In this document: positions 44,405 through 53,205 of the stretch, one piece after another
Numbering within the stretch: position 1 is the first letter of the stretch
Layout: each line of letters opens with the position of its first letter
Source: Bradyrhizobiaceae bacterium PARB1
GTDB lineage: Bacteria; Pseudomonadota; Alphaproteobacteria; Rhizobiales; Xanthobacteraceae
Length of the DNA: 64,000 bases
NCBI GenBank assembly: GCA_002256345.1
Contig: NKIY01000010.1
Location: forward strand, 62,001-126,000
Reading direction: 5' to 3'
Notes under the pieces: generated by a model
The model's database searches: none
Told to the model about the DNA's origin: nothing
The model's input: only the letters and a program-made list of their open reading frames with translations
Translations under genes and position numbers: made by a program

Positions 44405-45627
44405 CCGGTTGCGGGAGCGCGCGAACGCATCGCATAGAGCAGCATCGCGAGCAGGCATCCGCCGGTCAGAACGATGCCGAGCGCCAGCAATGCGTCCGTT
44501 ACGATCGTGGCGACAAGAAACACCCCGATCGCTGCACCGGTCATCTGCCAGAAGCCAAGCAGCGCCGAGGCTGCCCCCGCATGGGTGCCGAAGGGCGATA
44601 GAGTCTGTGCGGTGCCGAGCGGATTGACCACGCCCATGCCGAGCAGAAAGATGCACGTCGCCGCGATGAAGGTCGCGACATTGGCATGCATATAGGCCGC
44701 CGCCAGGATGGCGACGCCGCCGAGAAAAGCAATCAGCAATCCATAGCGTATCGCGCGCTCCAGCCCGAAGCGCGGAGCGAGGCGTGCAGCCAGCATGCCG
44801 GATCCGAACACGACCATCACCGTGCCGGCGAAGAACAGGCCGAGCGCAATCGGCGTGAAGCCATAGCCTTCGATCAGGATGCGCGGCGCGGCCGAGAACA
44901 TCGAGAACAAGCCGCCCATGATCAGGCTGACCGTTGCAGCCGGGATCAGGAAATGCCGGTTCGTCGAGAGTTTGCCATAAGTGGTGCCGATAGCGATCGG
45001 ATTGAGCGGAATGCGTGTCGCGTTGTGGGTCTCGCCGAGCACGGTCGTGAAGGCGATGGCGGATAGCAAGGCGAAGGCGCCGACGAAGACAAATTCCGAA
45101 CGCCAGCCGAAGAAGTGATCCAGACCGCCGCCGATCAGCGGCGAGAAGCCGGGTGCCGCGGCCTGAGCGATCATCACCATCGTCAGCACCCGCGCCAGCG
45201 CCGCGCCGCTGAACATGTCGCGCGCGATGGCGCGGGACAGTACCGAGGTCGAGCAGGCGCCCGCGGCCTGAATGGCACGGCCGATCAGCAGCGAGGTCAG
45301 GTCGGTGGATAGTCCGCACCAGATGCTTCCGGCGATGAAGACCGCAAAGCCGGCGAGGACGGGCAGGCGGCGACCATAGCGATCCGACATCGGTCCAACG
45401 ACGAGCTGGCCGAGCGCGAAGACCAGCAGGAAAATCGTGATCGACGCGGTGACGGCTGGCGTCGTCACCTGCAGCGCGACGGCTATCTGCGGCAGCGAGG
45501 GCAGCAGAATGTTGGTAGCCAGCGTGCCGACGGAGGCCAGCGCAGCCAGTACCGCGATCTGCCCGCCGGTGGAGGATACCTCCGGAACCGGGCTGCTCGC
45601 CTGGGCGTCGATGGCCTGATCGGTCAT
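44401..45627 (-). CDS. Bcr/CflA-type multidrug MFS pump
   Basis: 408 residues with 12 membrane segments. Drug:H+ antiporter motifs are LVVGPMSDRYGRRLPVL (motif A, 2-3 loop) and RAIQAAGACSTSVLSRAIARDMFSG (motif B/C region), typical of the Bcr/CflA family that exports bicyclomycin, sulfonamides or other compounds. The start is an ATG 20 bases downstream of a strong palindrome (45647-45670), so expression is probably repressor-controlled. It converges on the cyclase gene with a 4-base overlap of stop codons. Confidence 0.9.
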   Translation of the reverse strand: MTDQAIDAQASSPVPEVSSTGGQIAVLAALASVGTLATNILLPSLPQIAVALQVTTPAVTASITIFLLVFALGQLVVGPMSDRYGRRLPVLAGFAVFIAGSIWCGLSTDLTSLLIGRAIQAAGACSTSVLSRAIARDMFSGAALARVLTMVMIAQAAAPGFSPLIGGGLDHFFGWRSEFVFVGAFALLSAIAFTTVLGETHNATRIPLNPIAIGTTYGKLSTNRHFLIPAATVSLIMGGLFSMFSAAPRILIEGYGFTPIALGLFFAGTVMVVFGSGMLAARLAPRFGLERAIRYGLLIAFLGGVAILAAAYMHANVATFIAATCIFLLGMGVVNPLGTAQTLSPFGTHAGAASALLGFWQMTGAAIGVFLVATIVTDALLALGIVLTGGCLLAMLLYAMRSRAPATG

Positions 45628-45646
45628 ATGATGATCCTCATCTCTT

Positions 45647-45670
45647 TTAAGATGATGTATATCATATTAA
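45647..45670. promoter_or_regulatory. 24-bp palindrome upstream of the Bcr/CflA pump
   Basis: TTAAgATGAT-GTAT-ATCATaTTAA: ten-base arms with one mismatch, 20-43 bases upstream of the pump ATG and overlapping TATGAT, a plausible -10 element on the minus strand. It looks like an operator for a TetR-, MarR- or PadR-type repressor, but no such gene adjoins. Confidence 0.55.
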
Positions 45671-45755
45671 CCGGGCTGCAAAGACCTGTCGGGCGAAGTC
45701 ACTTTTTGCAAAGGGTAGGGGCCATCGCCGGGGGCGGCGATGGCTGGGCGGCTGG

Positions 45756-47612
45756 TCAGTTCCCGTAGAGGTAATTCGGCAGCCACAGCGTCAGGCCGGG
45801 CCACAGATACATCAGTACCATGCAGACAATGACGATGGCCATATAAGGCATCATGCCGCCGAAGATCTGGTTCAGCGTGACGTGTTTGGGCGCCACGCCT
45901 TTAAGATAGAAGGCCGACATCGCCACCGGCGGCGACAGGAAGGCGGCCTGCAGGTTGACGAAGACCAGTACGCCCCACAGGATCGGATCGATCCCGAAAT
46001 GCTTCAGCATTGGCAGGAAAATCGGCACGAAGATCACGATGATCTCGGTCCATTCCAGCGGCCAGCCGAGGATGAAGATGAGCGCCTGCGACAGGATCAT
46101 GAACTGCAGCGGCGTCAGGTTCAGCGACAGCACCCAGCTTTCCAGGAGCGCCTGTCCGCCGAGAATGGCGAACACCGCCGAGAACAGCGCGGAGCCGACG
46201 AACAGCCAGCACACCATGGACGTCGTCTTGGCAGTGAGAAACACGGCTTCCTTGGTGCGCTTCCAGTCCAGCGTGCGCGCCTGGAAGGCGAGCAGGAACG
46301 CGCCGGCCGCACCGACTGCCGCAGACTCCGTCGCCGTGGTGATACCGAGCAGGATCACCGCCAGCACGACAGCGGTGAGGATGCCGAGCGGCATGACTGA
46401 CGATGTCAGCAGCCGCAGCACCTCGAATTGCTCCGCGCCCATGGTCCAGTAGTAATAGAAAAGCAACAGCGCGATGATCGCCGCGGTAAAGGCGAAATAG
46501 GTGTAAAACTCCGGCGCGGGTCCAGCATAGGCAGGGGCGTTGCTCGTCTGCAATTCGGCATTACCCATCTGTTGCAGCGTTTCCGGCTCACTCTCTTGTG
46601 CGGAGCCGGATTGCGCAGCGCCGAGTTCTTCGAGCTTTTCTTCAGCAGATTCGGTCTTGCTCGCGTCGCCGGTTTGCACGCGCTCGGTGATCGCTGCCGG
46701 GGCAGGCGCGTCGGGCTGCGGATGGATGACCACGTACCACCACGCAGCCCATAGCGTGGACAGTGCGAGGATCAGCGGTACCAGCGCAAAGCCGAGATTT
46801 TTGAGGATGGTGCCGTAGCTGACCCGCACGCCATCCATGGTCAGTGCCATCGCGCGCGACGGGGCGACGGCGGCAGCCAGCAAGGTCGGCAGCATTTTTT
46901 GCGAGTAGGCATGCTGCAAATCGCTGATCCATGGTCGCACGGGCACACGCGTTTCGCTCTCAGGCAGCTTTGGCGCGATCTTTGGATTCAGCAGCGCCCA
47001 GCCGATGACATAGACGAGATAGAGAAAGGCGAGGAAGAAACCCGGAAACATCGCTGCGGCGTAGAGCTTCACCACCGATTGTCCTGCTACCGCCGCATAG
47101 ACGATGATCATCACCGAAGGCGGGATCAGGATGCCGAGCGTGCCGCCGGCGGTGATGACGCCCGAGGCGAGCTTCACGTCATAGCCGGCCTTCAGCATCG
47201 GATTGAACGCGATGACGCCCATCAGCACCACCACGGCGCCGACGAGGCCGGAGGCGATGCCCCAGAAGGTGCAGACGATCAGCGTCGCGACGGCCAAAGA
47301 GGCCGGCACACGGCGGAAGGCGAGCTGGATCGAATAGAACATCTTGTCGACCAGCGCGCCGCGCTCCATCACATAGCCCATCAGCACGAAGAGGGGGATG
47401 GAGATCAGGACGTCATTGGTCATGGCGCCATAGGTGCGCTGGACCATCAGGTCGAAGATGTGGTTGTCGGCCCAGGATTCGCCAGCGCGGTAATAGGCGA
47501 CGAAGCCGAAGAACATGCCGAGGCCCATCAGCGTGAAAGCCGTGGGGAAGCCCAGCATGATCACCACGACGATGAGGCCGAGCATCAGGAGGCCGAGGGC
47601 GGGATCGCTCAT
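45756..47612 (-). CDS. TRAP transporter large permease (DctM) with internal insertion
   Basis: 618 residues, well above the usual ~430 for DctM. The N-terminal half has the family blocks ISIPLFVLMGYVMERGALVDK and GTLGILIPPSVMIIVYAAV. The C-terminal half has FILGWPLEWTEIIVIFVPIF and PPVAMSAFYLKGVAP. Between them lies an acidic, Gln/Ser-rich hydrophilic stretch (about residues 300-365) flanked by extra hydrophobic segments. Large variants are known in Bradyrhizobium-type TRAP systems for mannitol or chloroaromatics. It forms the Na+-coupled importer with the small permease, whose stop it overlaps (ATGA), and with the binding protein upstream. Confidence 0.9.
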   Translation of the reverse strand: MSDPALGLLMLGLIVVVIMLGFPTAFTLMGLGMFFGFVAYYRAGESWADNHIFDLMVQRTYGAMTNDVLISIPLFVLMGYVMERGALVDKMFYSIQLAFRRVPASLAVATLIVCTFWGIASGLVGAVVVLMGVIAFNPMLKAGYDVKLASGVITAGGTLGILIPPSVMIIVYAAVAGQSVVKLYAAAMFPGFFLAFLYLVYVIGWALLNPKIAPKLPESETRVPVRPWISDLQHAYSQKMLPTLLAAAVAPSRAMALTMDGVRVSYGTILKNLGFALVPLILALSTLWAAWWYVVIHPQPDAPAPAAITERVQTGDASKTESAEEKLEELGAAQSGSAQESEPETLQQMGNAELQTSNAPAYAGPAPEFYTYFAFTAAIIALLLFYYYWTMGAEQFEVLRLLTSSVMPLGILTAVVLAVILLGITTATESAAVGAAGAFLLAFQARTLDWKRTKEAVFLTAKTTSMVCWLFVGSALFSAVFAILGGQALLESWVLSLNLTPLQFMILSQALIFILGWPLEWTEIIVIFVPIFLPMLKHFGIDPILWGVLVFVNLQAAFLSPPVAMSAFYLKGVAPKHVTLNQIFGGMMPYMAIVIVCMVLMYLWPGLTLWLPNYLYGN

Positions 47613-48277
47613 TTGTGCGTCTCCGCGCCCATGCCGCGCTGACGCGCGCTTTCCTCGATGTCCTGCGCATGCGCGATGGCATTGCGGCGGGTTTCGTCAT
47701 CGACATGTTCGGAGAGCGCAAGCTGCTCTTCCACCACATCGATCTCCGAGACGTCCTTGAGCCGGCTCGGCCACGCTCCGGTCCTGAGACAGATCACAGC
47801 GCGAGCGATTTCTGCAATGCCTTGCAGCAGCAGAAGCGCGCCAGCCAGCGGGATCATCGCCTTGAAATGATAGACGGGCGGACCATTGGCGGTGACGTTG
47901 GAATGCTCGCGGATGCGCCAGCTGTCCCCCGCATAGTCCCAGCCGGCATAGACCAGCGCCGCGATACCGGGCAGGAAGAATACGATGTAAAGAACGAGAT
48001 CGAGCGAGGCCTGCGTGCGCGGCTTCATCGACGAATACAGGAAGTCGCCCCGCACGTGCCCGTTCTGCGCCAGCGTATAGGCGCCGCACAGCATGAACAG
48101 CGTGCCATAGAGCATGTTGGAGGCGTCGAAGATCCAGGCCGTGGGCATGTTCAGCAGATAGCGCTTGAACACTTCGGCGCAGACGAGGCCCATCAATCCC
48201 AGAATGAGCCACGCCGCAGCTTTGCCGGCATAGGTGCTGATGCCATCGATCGAGTGCAGGAAACGTTCGGCAGTCAT
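47609..48277 (-). CDS. TRAP transporter small permease (DctQ)
   Basis: 222 residues, four hydrophobic segments: near residues 20-40, 60-78, 95-118 and 145-165. DctQ landmarks are SNMLYGTLFMLCGAYTLAQNGHVRGDFLY and IPLAGALLLLQGIAEIARAVI (cited as landmarks; first near residues 53-80). The C-terminus is an unusual charged tail of about 45 residues. It supports the large permease in secondary, binding-protein-dependent uptake. The start follows the binding-protein gene by 118 bases that hold a strong hairpin. Confidence 0.88.
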   Translation of the reverse strand: MTAERFLHSIDGISTYAGKAAAWLILGLMGLVCAEVFKRYLLNMPTAWIFDASNMLYGTLFMLCGAYTLAQNGHVRGDFLYSSMKPRTQASLDLVLYIVFFLPGIAALVYAGWDYAGDSWRIREHSNVTANGPPVYHFKAMIPLAGALLLLQGIAEIARAVICLRTGAWPSRLKDVSEIDVVEEQLALSEHVDDETRRNAIAHAQDIEESARQRGMGAETHK

Positions 48278-48341
48278 TGCATGGAGGCCAGTCTAGGAGA
48301 ATGCGGGCAGACGAAAGTCGGCAAGTTCAGGCAACAGCAAA

Positions 48342-48373
48342 GCATCATCCGGGAGGATGATCCCGGATGATGC
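48342..48373 (-). terminator. Strong hairpin between TRAP binding-protein and permease genes
   Basis: Perfect 13-bp stem GCATCATCCGGGA / TCCCGGATGATGC with a GGATGA loop. It is in the transcript of the minus-strand TRAP operon, just after the binding-protein stop. It is well placed to attenuate read-through or protect the upstream mRNA, giving excess binding protein. Confidence 0.6.
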
Positions 48374-48395
48374 GGGGCGTATGTGCCGTCAGGCG

Positions 48396-49529
48396 TCAGG
48401 TCTTCTTTTTCGCGTTCGGTCCGAAATAGTGGTTGTAGGCCATGCGGCGGTTGACCACCGTGTCTTGCTCCCACTGGGTGGCGCGCTTGGCGAAGGCCAT
48501 CTGCGACTCCACGATTTCCTTAAACAGCGGATTCTCCGCCGACTTCTTGGCGACCACCTCGTCATAGACCTCGAGCTGCTTCTGCAGGATGGAGTCCGGC
48601 GTCTTGTAGAACTTCACCTTGTCCTTGCCCTGCAGGTCCGCATAGTCCTGCGAATAGCGGTCGATGGCCTTCCAGGACATTTCCTGTCCGGCCGCCTCGG
48701 TTGCGGCGATGATGATCGCGCGAAGCTTGTCAGGCAGGGCGTCGTATTTGGTCTTGTTGAACAGGATCTCGAACTGTTCGGCGTTCTGGTGATAGCTCTG
48801 CAGCATGCAGACCTTGGAGACGTCGGGGAAGCCGAGCACGCGGTCCGACGAGGCATTGTTGAATTCGGCAGCATCGAGCAGGCCGCGATCCATCGCCGAG
48901 ACGATTTCGCCGCCGGGGAGTGCATTCACCGCGGCGCCGAGGCCGGTGAACACGTCGATGGAGATGCCGACGGTGCGGAATTTGACGCCCTTGAGATCGT
49001 CCGCCTTCTGCACGGGCTTCTTGAACCAGCCGAGCGGCTGGGTCGGCATCGGTCCGTAGGGCAGCGACACCACATTCGCGCCGATCGATGCATAGAGCTT
49101 GGCTAGCAGTTCCTTGCCGCCGCCATATTTGTGCCAGGCCAGCAGCATGTTGGCATCCATGGCATAGGCGGGCCCGGAGCCCCACAGCGCTAGCGCGGTC
49201 TGCTTGCCATAGTGATAGACCATCACGCCATGGCCGCCGTCGAGCGTGCCCTTGGAGACCGCTTCAAGCAGTCCGAAGGCCGGTACCACGGCTCCCGCCG
49301 GAAGCACCTCGATCTTCAGGTCGCCGCCAGTCATATCGTTGACCTTCTTGGCGTAGTCCTGCGCATATTCGTGGAAGATGTCCTTCGCCGGCCATGTGCT
49401 CTGCCAGCGCATGTTGATCGGCCCCGAGCTTTGCGCGATGGCCGGCGCCGCGACGCTGGCCGCTGCGCCAGCGGTTGCGACTTTCAGGAAGCGTCGGCGA
49501 GACGGAGTCCTGTCCTTGGATGCAGTCAT
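48396..49529 (-). CDS. TRAP transporter substrate-binding protein (DctP), Tat-type signal
   Basis: 377 residues. The N-terminus RTPSRRRFLKVATAGAA is a twin-arginine-like signal with cleavage expected after PAIAQ (about residue 33). Mature landmarks are MRWQSTWPAKDIFHEYAQDY, EVLPAGAVVPAFGLLEAVSKG, VHGV-like GGHGVMVYH, and the carboxylate-binding Arg in LKGVKFRTVGISIDVF. The family binds organic acids; the WP(A/G)KD N-terminus is typical of the mannitol/chloroaromatic-type subgroup. It is the first gene of the TRAP operon. Confidence 0.9.
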   Translation of the reverse strand: MTASKDRTPSRRRFLKVATAGAAASVAAPAIAQSSGPINMRWQSTWPAKDIFHEYAQDYAKKVNDMTGGDLKIEVLPAGAVVPAFGLLEAVSKGTLDGGHGVMVYHYGKQTALALWGSGPAYAMDANMLLAWHKYGGGKELLAKLYASIGANVVSLPYGPMPTQPLGWFKKPVQKADDLKGVKFRTVGISIDVFTGLGAAVNALPGGEIVSAMDRGLLDAAEFNNASSDRVLGFPDVSKVCMLQSYHQNAEQFEILFNKTKYDALPDKLRAIIIAATEAAGQEMSWKAIDRYSQDYADLQGKDKVKFYKTPDSILQKQLEVYDEVVAKKSAENPLFKEIVESQMAFAKRATQWEQDTVVNRRMAYNHYFGPNAKKKT

Positions 49530-49728
49530 GATGTCCTCCCCGGGGTGGCCGTCCTTTGCGGACTGGCCTTGTTAGTTGAGGTCAAGACAAAGGCTTGCTC
49601 TGCGCTTTGGCAAGGACCATTGCCTTGCTGCGACGCTAGGACGCGGACGAACTACACTAATCAAACATGCTGCAATGCGGGCATTGCATTGGCGAAGGCG
49701 AATGACGGATCGACTATATGAGGCGTGA

Positions 49729-50994
49729 TTAGACTTTGGTCGGCACGTAACCGGTCACATTGCCGTCGCCGGTCATTTCCGGTTGCCGTGCCAGCGCTGC
49801 GGCAGGGGAGGTCAGGATCACGAGTGCCTGCCATGCAAAGCCAGCCACGGCGAGATAGAGGCAGATCTCAGCGTGATAGAGCCCGCCGATCAGTGCCGCG
49901 AGACCGGTCCCGACCGGACGGGCGCCATAGCTCAGGATGTTGATCGCGGACACGCGGCCGAGCAGGCTCGGCGGTGTCACTGATTGCCGCAGCGTCGCGG
50001 TCGAAATCACCCACAGGATCGGTCCCGCACCGAGCAGAAAGAAGCTGAGCCCGGCTAACACCGGTGAAGGGAGCCATGTTGTCAACGCCATCACCAACGA
50101 GGCGATGAAGCCGGTAATGGGGCCGAGCACGATCACGGTGCCGAACGGAAGTCGCTGCATGACCTGCGTTGCCGCCAGCGCGCCGATCACCATACCGGCG
50201 CCATACATGGCCAGCGTGATACCGATCCCGGCGGCGTTGAGGCCGAGATGCCGCACGGCATAGGGGACGAAGATCGCCAACACCATGAAGAACGATGCGC
50301 TGAAGATGAACTGCGTGATGAAAACTGGCCGCAGATACTGATGTCGTGCGACGAAGGCGAGACCTTCGGCGATATCCTGCATCGGTCGACGCTTCGGGCG
50401 GGTGACATGCGGTGGCTCGCCAAGGCCGGACAAGAGCGCCACCGCGGCAATGGACAGCACGGCAGCGACGCCGAATGCTGGCGCTGCGCCGGTGAAGCCG
50501 ATCAGTGCACCGCCGATCGCCGGGCCGCCGGCGAAGGCTACAGTGCGCGCCAGCTCGATCCGGGCATTCGCAGCACCGAGCAGCGCCGGCGTCACCAGGG
50601 ATGGCACCAGAGATGGCGCGGCCACACTATAGGCGACCGTCCCGCACACGGCGACGAAGCCCAGCAGTGTGAGCAGCGGCATGGTCAGCAGGTCCAGCCA
50701 GATCAGTGCGAGCGTCGCCAGCAGCGCCGCGGCCCGCAGCGCTTCGGCGCCGGCCATCAACACCCGGCGCGGCACCCGGTCGGCCAGCAATCCGGCTGGG
50801 ATGGCGAACAGGACAAAAGGCAGCGTCAGCGCCGTCTGCAGCAACCCGGTCTCGCCTTCGCCGACGCCGAGCAGCAGTACGGCAATGATAGGGGCGGCCG
50901 CGAGCGCAATCTGCTCGGCCGACTGCGCGGCGAGATTGGACCAGGCTAGGCGGTTGAAAGTGTTGGGAAGGCGATCGGTGGCAGCGATGGTCAT
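49729..50994 (-). CDS. MFS exporter, EntS-like
   Basis: 421 residues from the ATG of MTIAATDRLPN; an open extension upstream was rejected. Twelve hydrophobic segments follow. The 2-3 loop has FAIPAGLLADRVPRRVLMAG and helix 5 GAANARIELARTVAFAGGPAIGG, as in the enterobactin-exporter-like (EntS) MFS group. That group exports siderophores, macrolides or other compounds; no siderophore genes are present. It is divergent from the nitronate monooxygenase gene, sharing a 168-base promoter region. Confidence 0.85.
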   Translation of the reverse strand: MTIAATDRLPNTFNRLAWSNLAAQSAEQIALAAAPIIAVLLLGVGEGETGLLQTALTLPFVLFAIPAGLLADRVPRRVLMAGAEALRAAALLATLALIWLDLLTMPLLTLLGFVAVCGTVAYSVAAPSLVPSLVTPALLGAANARIELARTVAFAGGPAIGGALIGFTGAAPAFGVAAVLSIAAVALLSGLGEPPHVTRPKRRPMQDIAEGLAFVARHQYLRPVFITQFIFSASFFMVLAIFVPYAVRHLGLNAAGIGITLAMYGAGMVIGALAATQVMQRLPFGTVIVLGPITGFIASLVMALTTWLPSPVLAGLSFFLLGAGPILWVISTATLRQSVTPPSLLGRVSAINILSYGARPVGTGLAALIGGLYHAEICLYLAVAGFAWQALVILTSPAAALARQPEMTGDGNVTGYVPTKV

Positions 50995-51162
50995 GGCAAG
51001 TCCCGGGTTCCGGGACAAGATTGCGCATCGCATGTGATGTCATCCACCCGATTTCAGATAGCCATGTCCTGTGCGGGGGTGTGCGCTCGGAATTCCTATG
51101 CAAAATGGACGAACGGCCGCGTATCGAAACAACAAGAACACGCAAGAAAATCGGATCTGTCC

Positions 51163-52143
51163 ATGTCAGAAAAATTCAAGGAGCTTCGTTCCCGCCTGCG
51201 GCTGCCGGTGATGGTGGCGCCGATGCTTCGCATCTCCGGTCCGGCTCTCGTCGCGGCCTGTTGCAGCAGCGGCGTCATCGGCTCTTTCCCGACCGTGAAT
51301 GCACGGACATCGGATCAGCTCGACCGCTGGATCAACGAGATCAAGGAAAAGATCGCCGCCACGGGAGCCTATGACGCGCCGTATTGCGCCAACATTCTTG
51401 CGCGCTCCGATCCGGACAAGCTGCAGGAAGACTTGAAGATCCTGATTCGGCACAAGGTCGAGATGGTGCTCGTCAGCACCGGCGCTCCCGAGAAATATGT
51501 CAGGCCGCTGCAGGAGATCGGATGTCTCGTCATTGCCGACGTTGCATCGATCCGCCATGCGGAGAAGGCCCTGAAGCAAGGCGTGGATGGCCTCGCACTG
51601 CTGACGGCCGGAGCGGGTGGCCAGACCGGATGGGCGAACGGATTGGCCTTTGTCCGCGCCATCCGCGCATTCTATGACGGCCCGCTGTTCCTGGCCGGCG
51701 GTGTCTCCGATGGCCAGGCGCTTTGGGCGTCGCAAACGCTCGGCTGCGATCTCGGTCTGATGGGGACACGTTTCATCGGCACGAAGGAATGCGATGCTTC
51801 CGACGGCTACAAGGCGATGCTGATCGATAGCAGCATCGACGACGTTGCCCTGACGCGCGGCATCAGCGGCATCGACGCCAACTTCCTGCGTCCGTCGATC
51901 ATCGCCTGTGGCCTCGATCCCCAGGAACTGGCGGCCCCGGTCTCGCCCGAGCGTGCCCGTGAAATGTTCAGCAGCTATGCCGGCGACATGCGCGGGCCGA
52001 AGCGCTGGGTCGATCTGTGGAGCGCCGGACACACGGTGTCGGGCGTGACATCCGTTCAGAGCGCTACGGAAGTGGTGGAGCAATTGGCATCGGAGTATGA
52101 GGCAGCCCGGAAGGCGACCGCGGCGCTTCTGATGCATGGATGA
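51163..52143 (+). CDS. Nitronate monooxygenase / 2-nitropropane dioxygenase family FMN enzyme
   Basis: 326 residues from the ATG of MSEKFKELRSRL; the frame is open upstream without family features. FMN TIM-barrel landmarks are LPVMVAPMLRISGPALVAACCSSGVIGSF, here cited as residues ~13-42. Others are IRHKVEMVLVSTGAPE, ALLTAGAGGQTGW (phosphate and nitro region) and FLAGGVSDGQALWAS. The catalytic His of classical enzymes (GGH(V/T)) is replaced in GAGGQTGW, so nitronate oxidation is not assured; relatives are enoyl reductases or FMN oxidases of other substrates. The next gene lies within 45 bases, so they form a pair. Confidence 0.82.
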   Translation: MSEKFKELRSRLRLPVMVAPMLRISGPALVAACCSSGVIGSFPTVNARTSDQLDRWINEIKEKIAATGAYDAPYCANILARSDPDKLQEDLKILIRHKVEMVLVSTGAPEKYVRPLQEIGCLVIADVASIRHAEKALKQGVDGLALLTAGAGGQTGWANGLAFVRAIRAFYDGPLFLAGGVSDGQALWASQTLGCDLGLMGTRFIGTKECDASDGYKAMLIDSSIDDVALTRGISGIDANFLRPSIIACGLDPQELAAPVSPERAREMFSSYAGDMRGPKRWVDLWSAGHTVSGVTSVQSATEVVEQLASEYEAARKATAALLMHG

Positions 52144-52187
52144 AAACGCTCATCGAATACCCAAGCCCTGGAAGGTATGACTACTCT

Positions 52188-53135
52188 ATGACGAGCAAAC
52201 CCGTAGCTCCCCCTTTCATCAGTTACGACGCAGCGATCGAGCGACTGGATTGGCGCGGTGCAGTGGAGGCGTTGCGGAAAGGTCATGGCTTGCCCGCAGC
52301 TGAGATCAAGGACGTTTTTCTTGGTCCGCCCAGTGGCACGATGGTGAGCCGTTCAGCTTACATCGAAGGGCTGGGATATGGTGCCAAGACCTTCACGGTC
52401 CTGGACGCAAACGCGGCACGGGGCCTGCCCACCGTCCAAGGTGCGCTGCTGGTCTTCGACAAGGATGATGGCAGTCTCCGCGCCATTGTTGACAGCGTCT
52501 TGGTCACGGAATTCAAGACCGCCGCGGATTCAGTGCTCGGTGCCAGCCTCCTTGCACGTCCCGACAGCAGGCACTTGTTGATCGTCGGCGCGGGAACGGT
52601 CGCGACCAGCCTTGTAAAGGCCTATGCGGCGGTGCTGCCGGGGATCGAGCGCATCTCGGTGTGGTCGCGCAGACCGGAACAAGCCCAAAAACTGGTCGCT
52701 GGGTTCGGTGATCGCGGCCTGCAGATCGCGGCAGTTCCCGATCTGCAGGCGGCCGTTGAGTCAGCCGATATCGTCAGCTCCGCCACGATGGCGAGGCAGC
52801 CATTGATCCTGGGCGAGTGGGTCCGGCCCGGCACCCACGTCGATCTCATAGGCGCTTTCAAGGCCGACATGCGCGAGGCCGATGATGCGCTGATGGCTAA
52901 GGCGGCCTTGTTCGTGGATAGTCGCGAGACCACCACTCATATCGGAGAGTTGATCGAGCCGATCGCCTCGGGAGCCATCACAGCCGACAGCGTGCGAGGC
53001 GACCTATACGATCTGTTGCATTGTGAAACTCGTCGGCGCGCGTCGGACGATGAGGTCACGCTGTTCAAGAACGGCGGCGGCGCGCATCTGGATCTGATGA
53101 TCGCGTCCTGGATTGTGGAGATGATGGTGGCCTGA
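52188..53135 (+). CDS. Ornithine cyclodeaminase / mu-crystallin family protein
   Basis: 315 residues from ATG 52188, with GGAAGG about 12 bases upstream; an earlier ATG at 52140 overlapping the previous stop is possible. The NAD-binding motif is LLIVGAGTVATSLVKAYA. The Lys of the substrate site is in GYGAKTFTVLDAN (K67). The usual RTAA motif after the first subdomain reads EFKTAA here, a conservative Arg-to-Lys change at a substrate-carboxylate position. The family includes ornithine cyclodeaminase, ketimine reductase and opine/amino-acid dehydrogenases. It is coupled to the FMN enzyme gene, suggesting a joint amine or imine reaction. Confidence 0.85.
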   Translation: MTSKPVAPPFISYDAAIERLDWRGAVEALRKGHGLPAAEIKDVFLGPPSGTMVSRSAYIEGLGYGAKTFTVLDANAARGLPTVQGALLVFDKDDGSLRAIVDSVLVTEFKTAADSVLGASLLARPDSRHLLIVGAGTVATSLVKAYAAVLPGIERISVWSRRPEQAQKLVAGFGDRGLQIAAVPDLQAAVESADIVSSATMARQPLILGEWVRPGTHVDLIGAFKADMREADDALMAKAALFVDSRETTTHIGELIEPIASGAITADSVRGDLYDLLHCETRRRASDDEVTLFKNGGGAHLDLMIASWIVEMMVA

Positions 53136-53168
53136 GCGACGCAGCTCGCGACGGGTCAGACGAAGATG

Positions 53169-53200
53169 GAAGGGAGGGCGTATCATTACGCCCTCCCTTC
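53169..53200. terminator. Bidirectional hairpin terminator
   Basis: Perfect 14-bp stem GAAGGGAGGGCGTA / TACGCCCTCCCTTC with a TCAT loop, between two convergent genes. It ends the long minus-strand operon and the plus-strand gene pair. Confidence 0.75.
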
Positions 53201-53205
53201 ATCAC

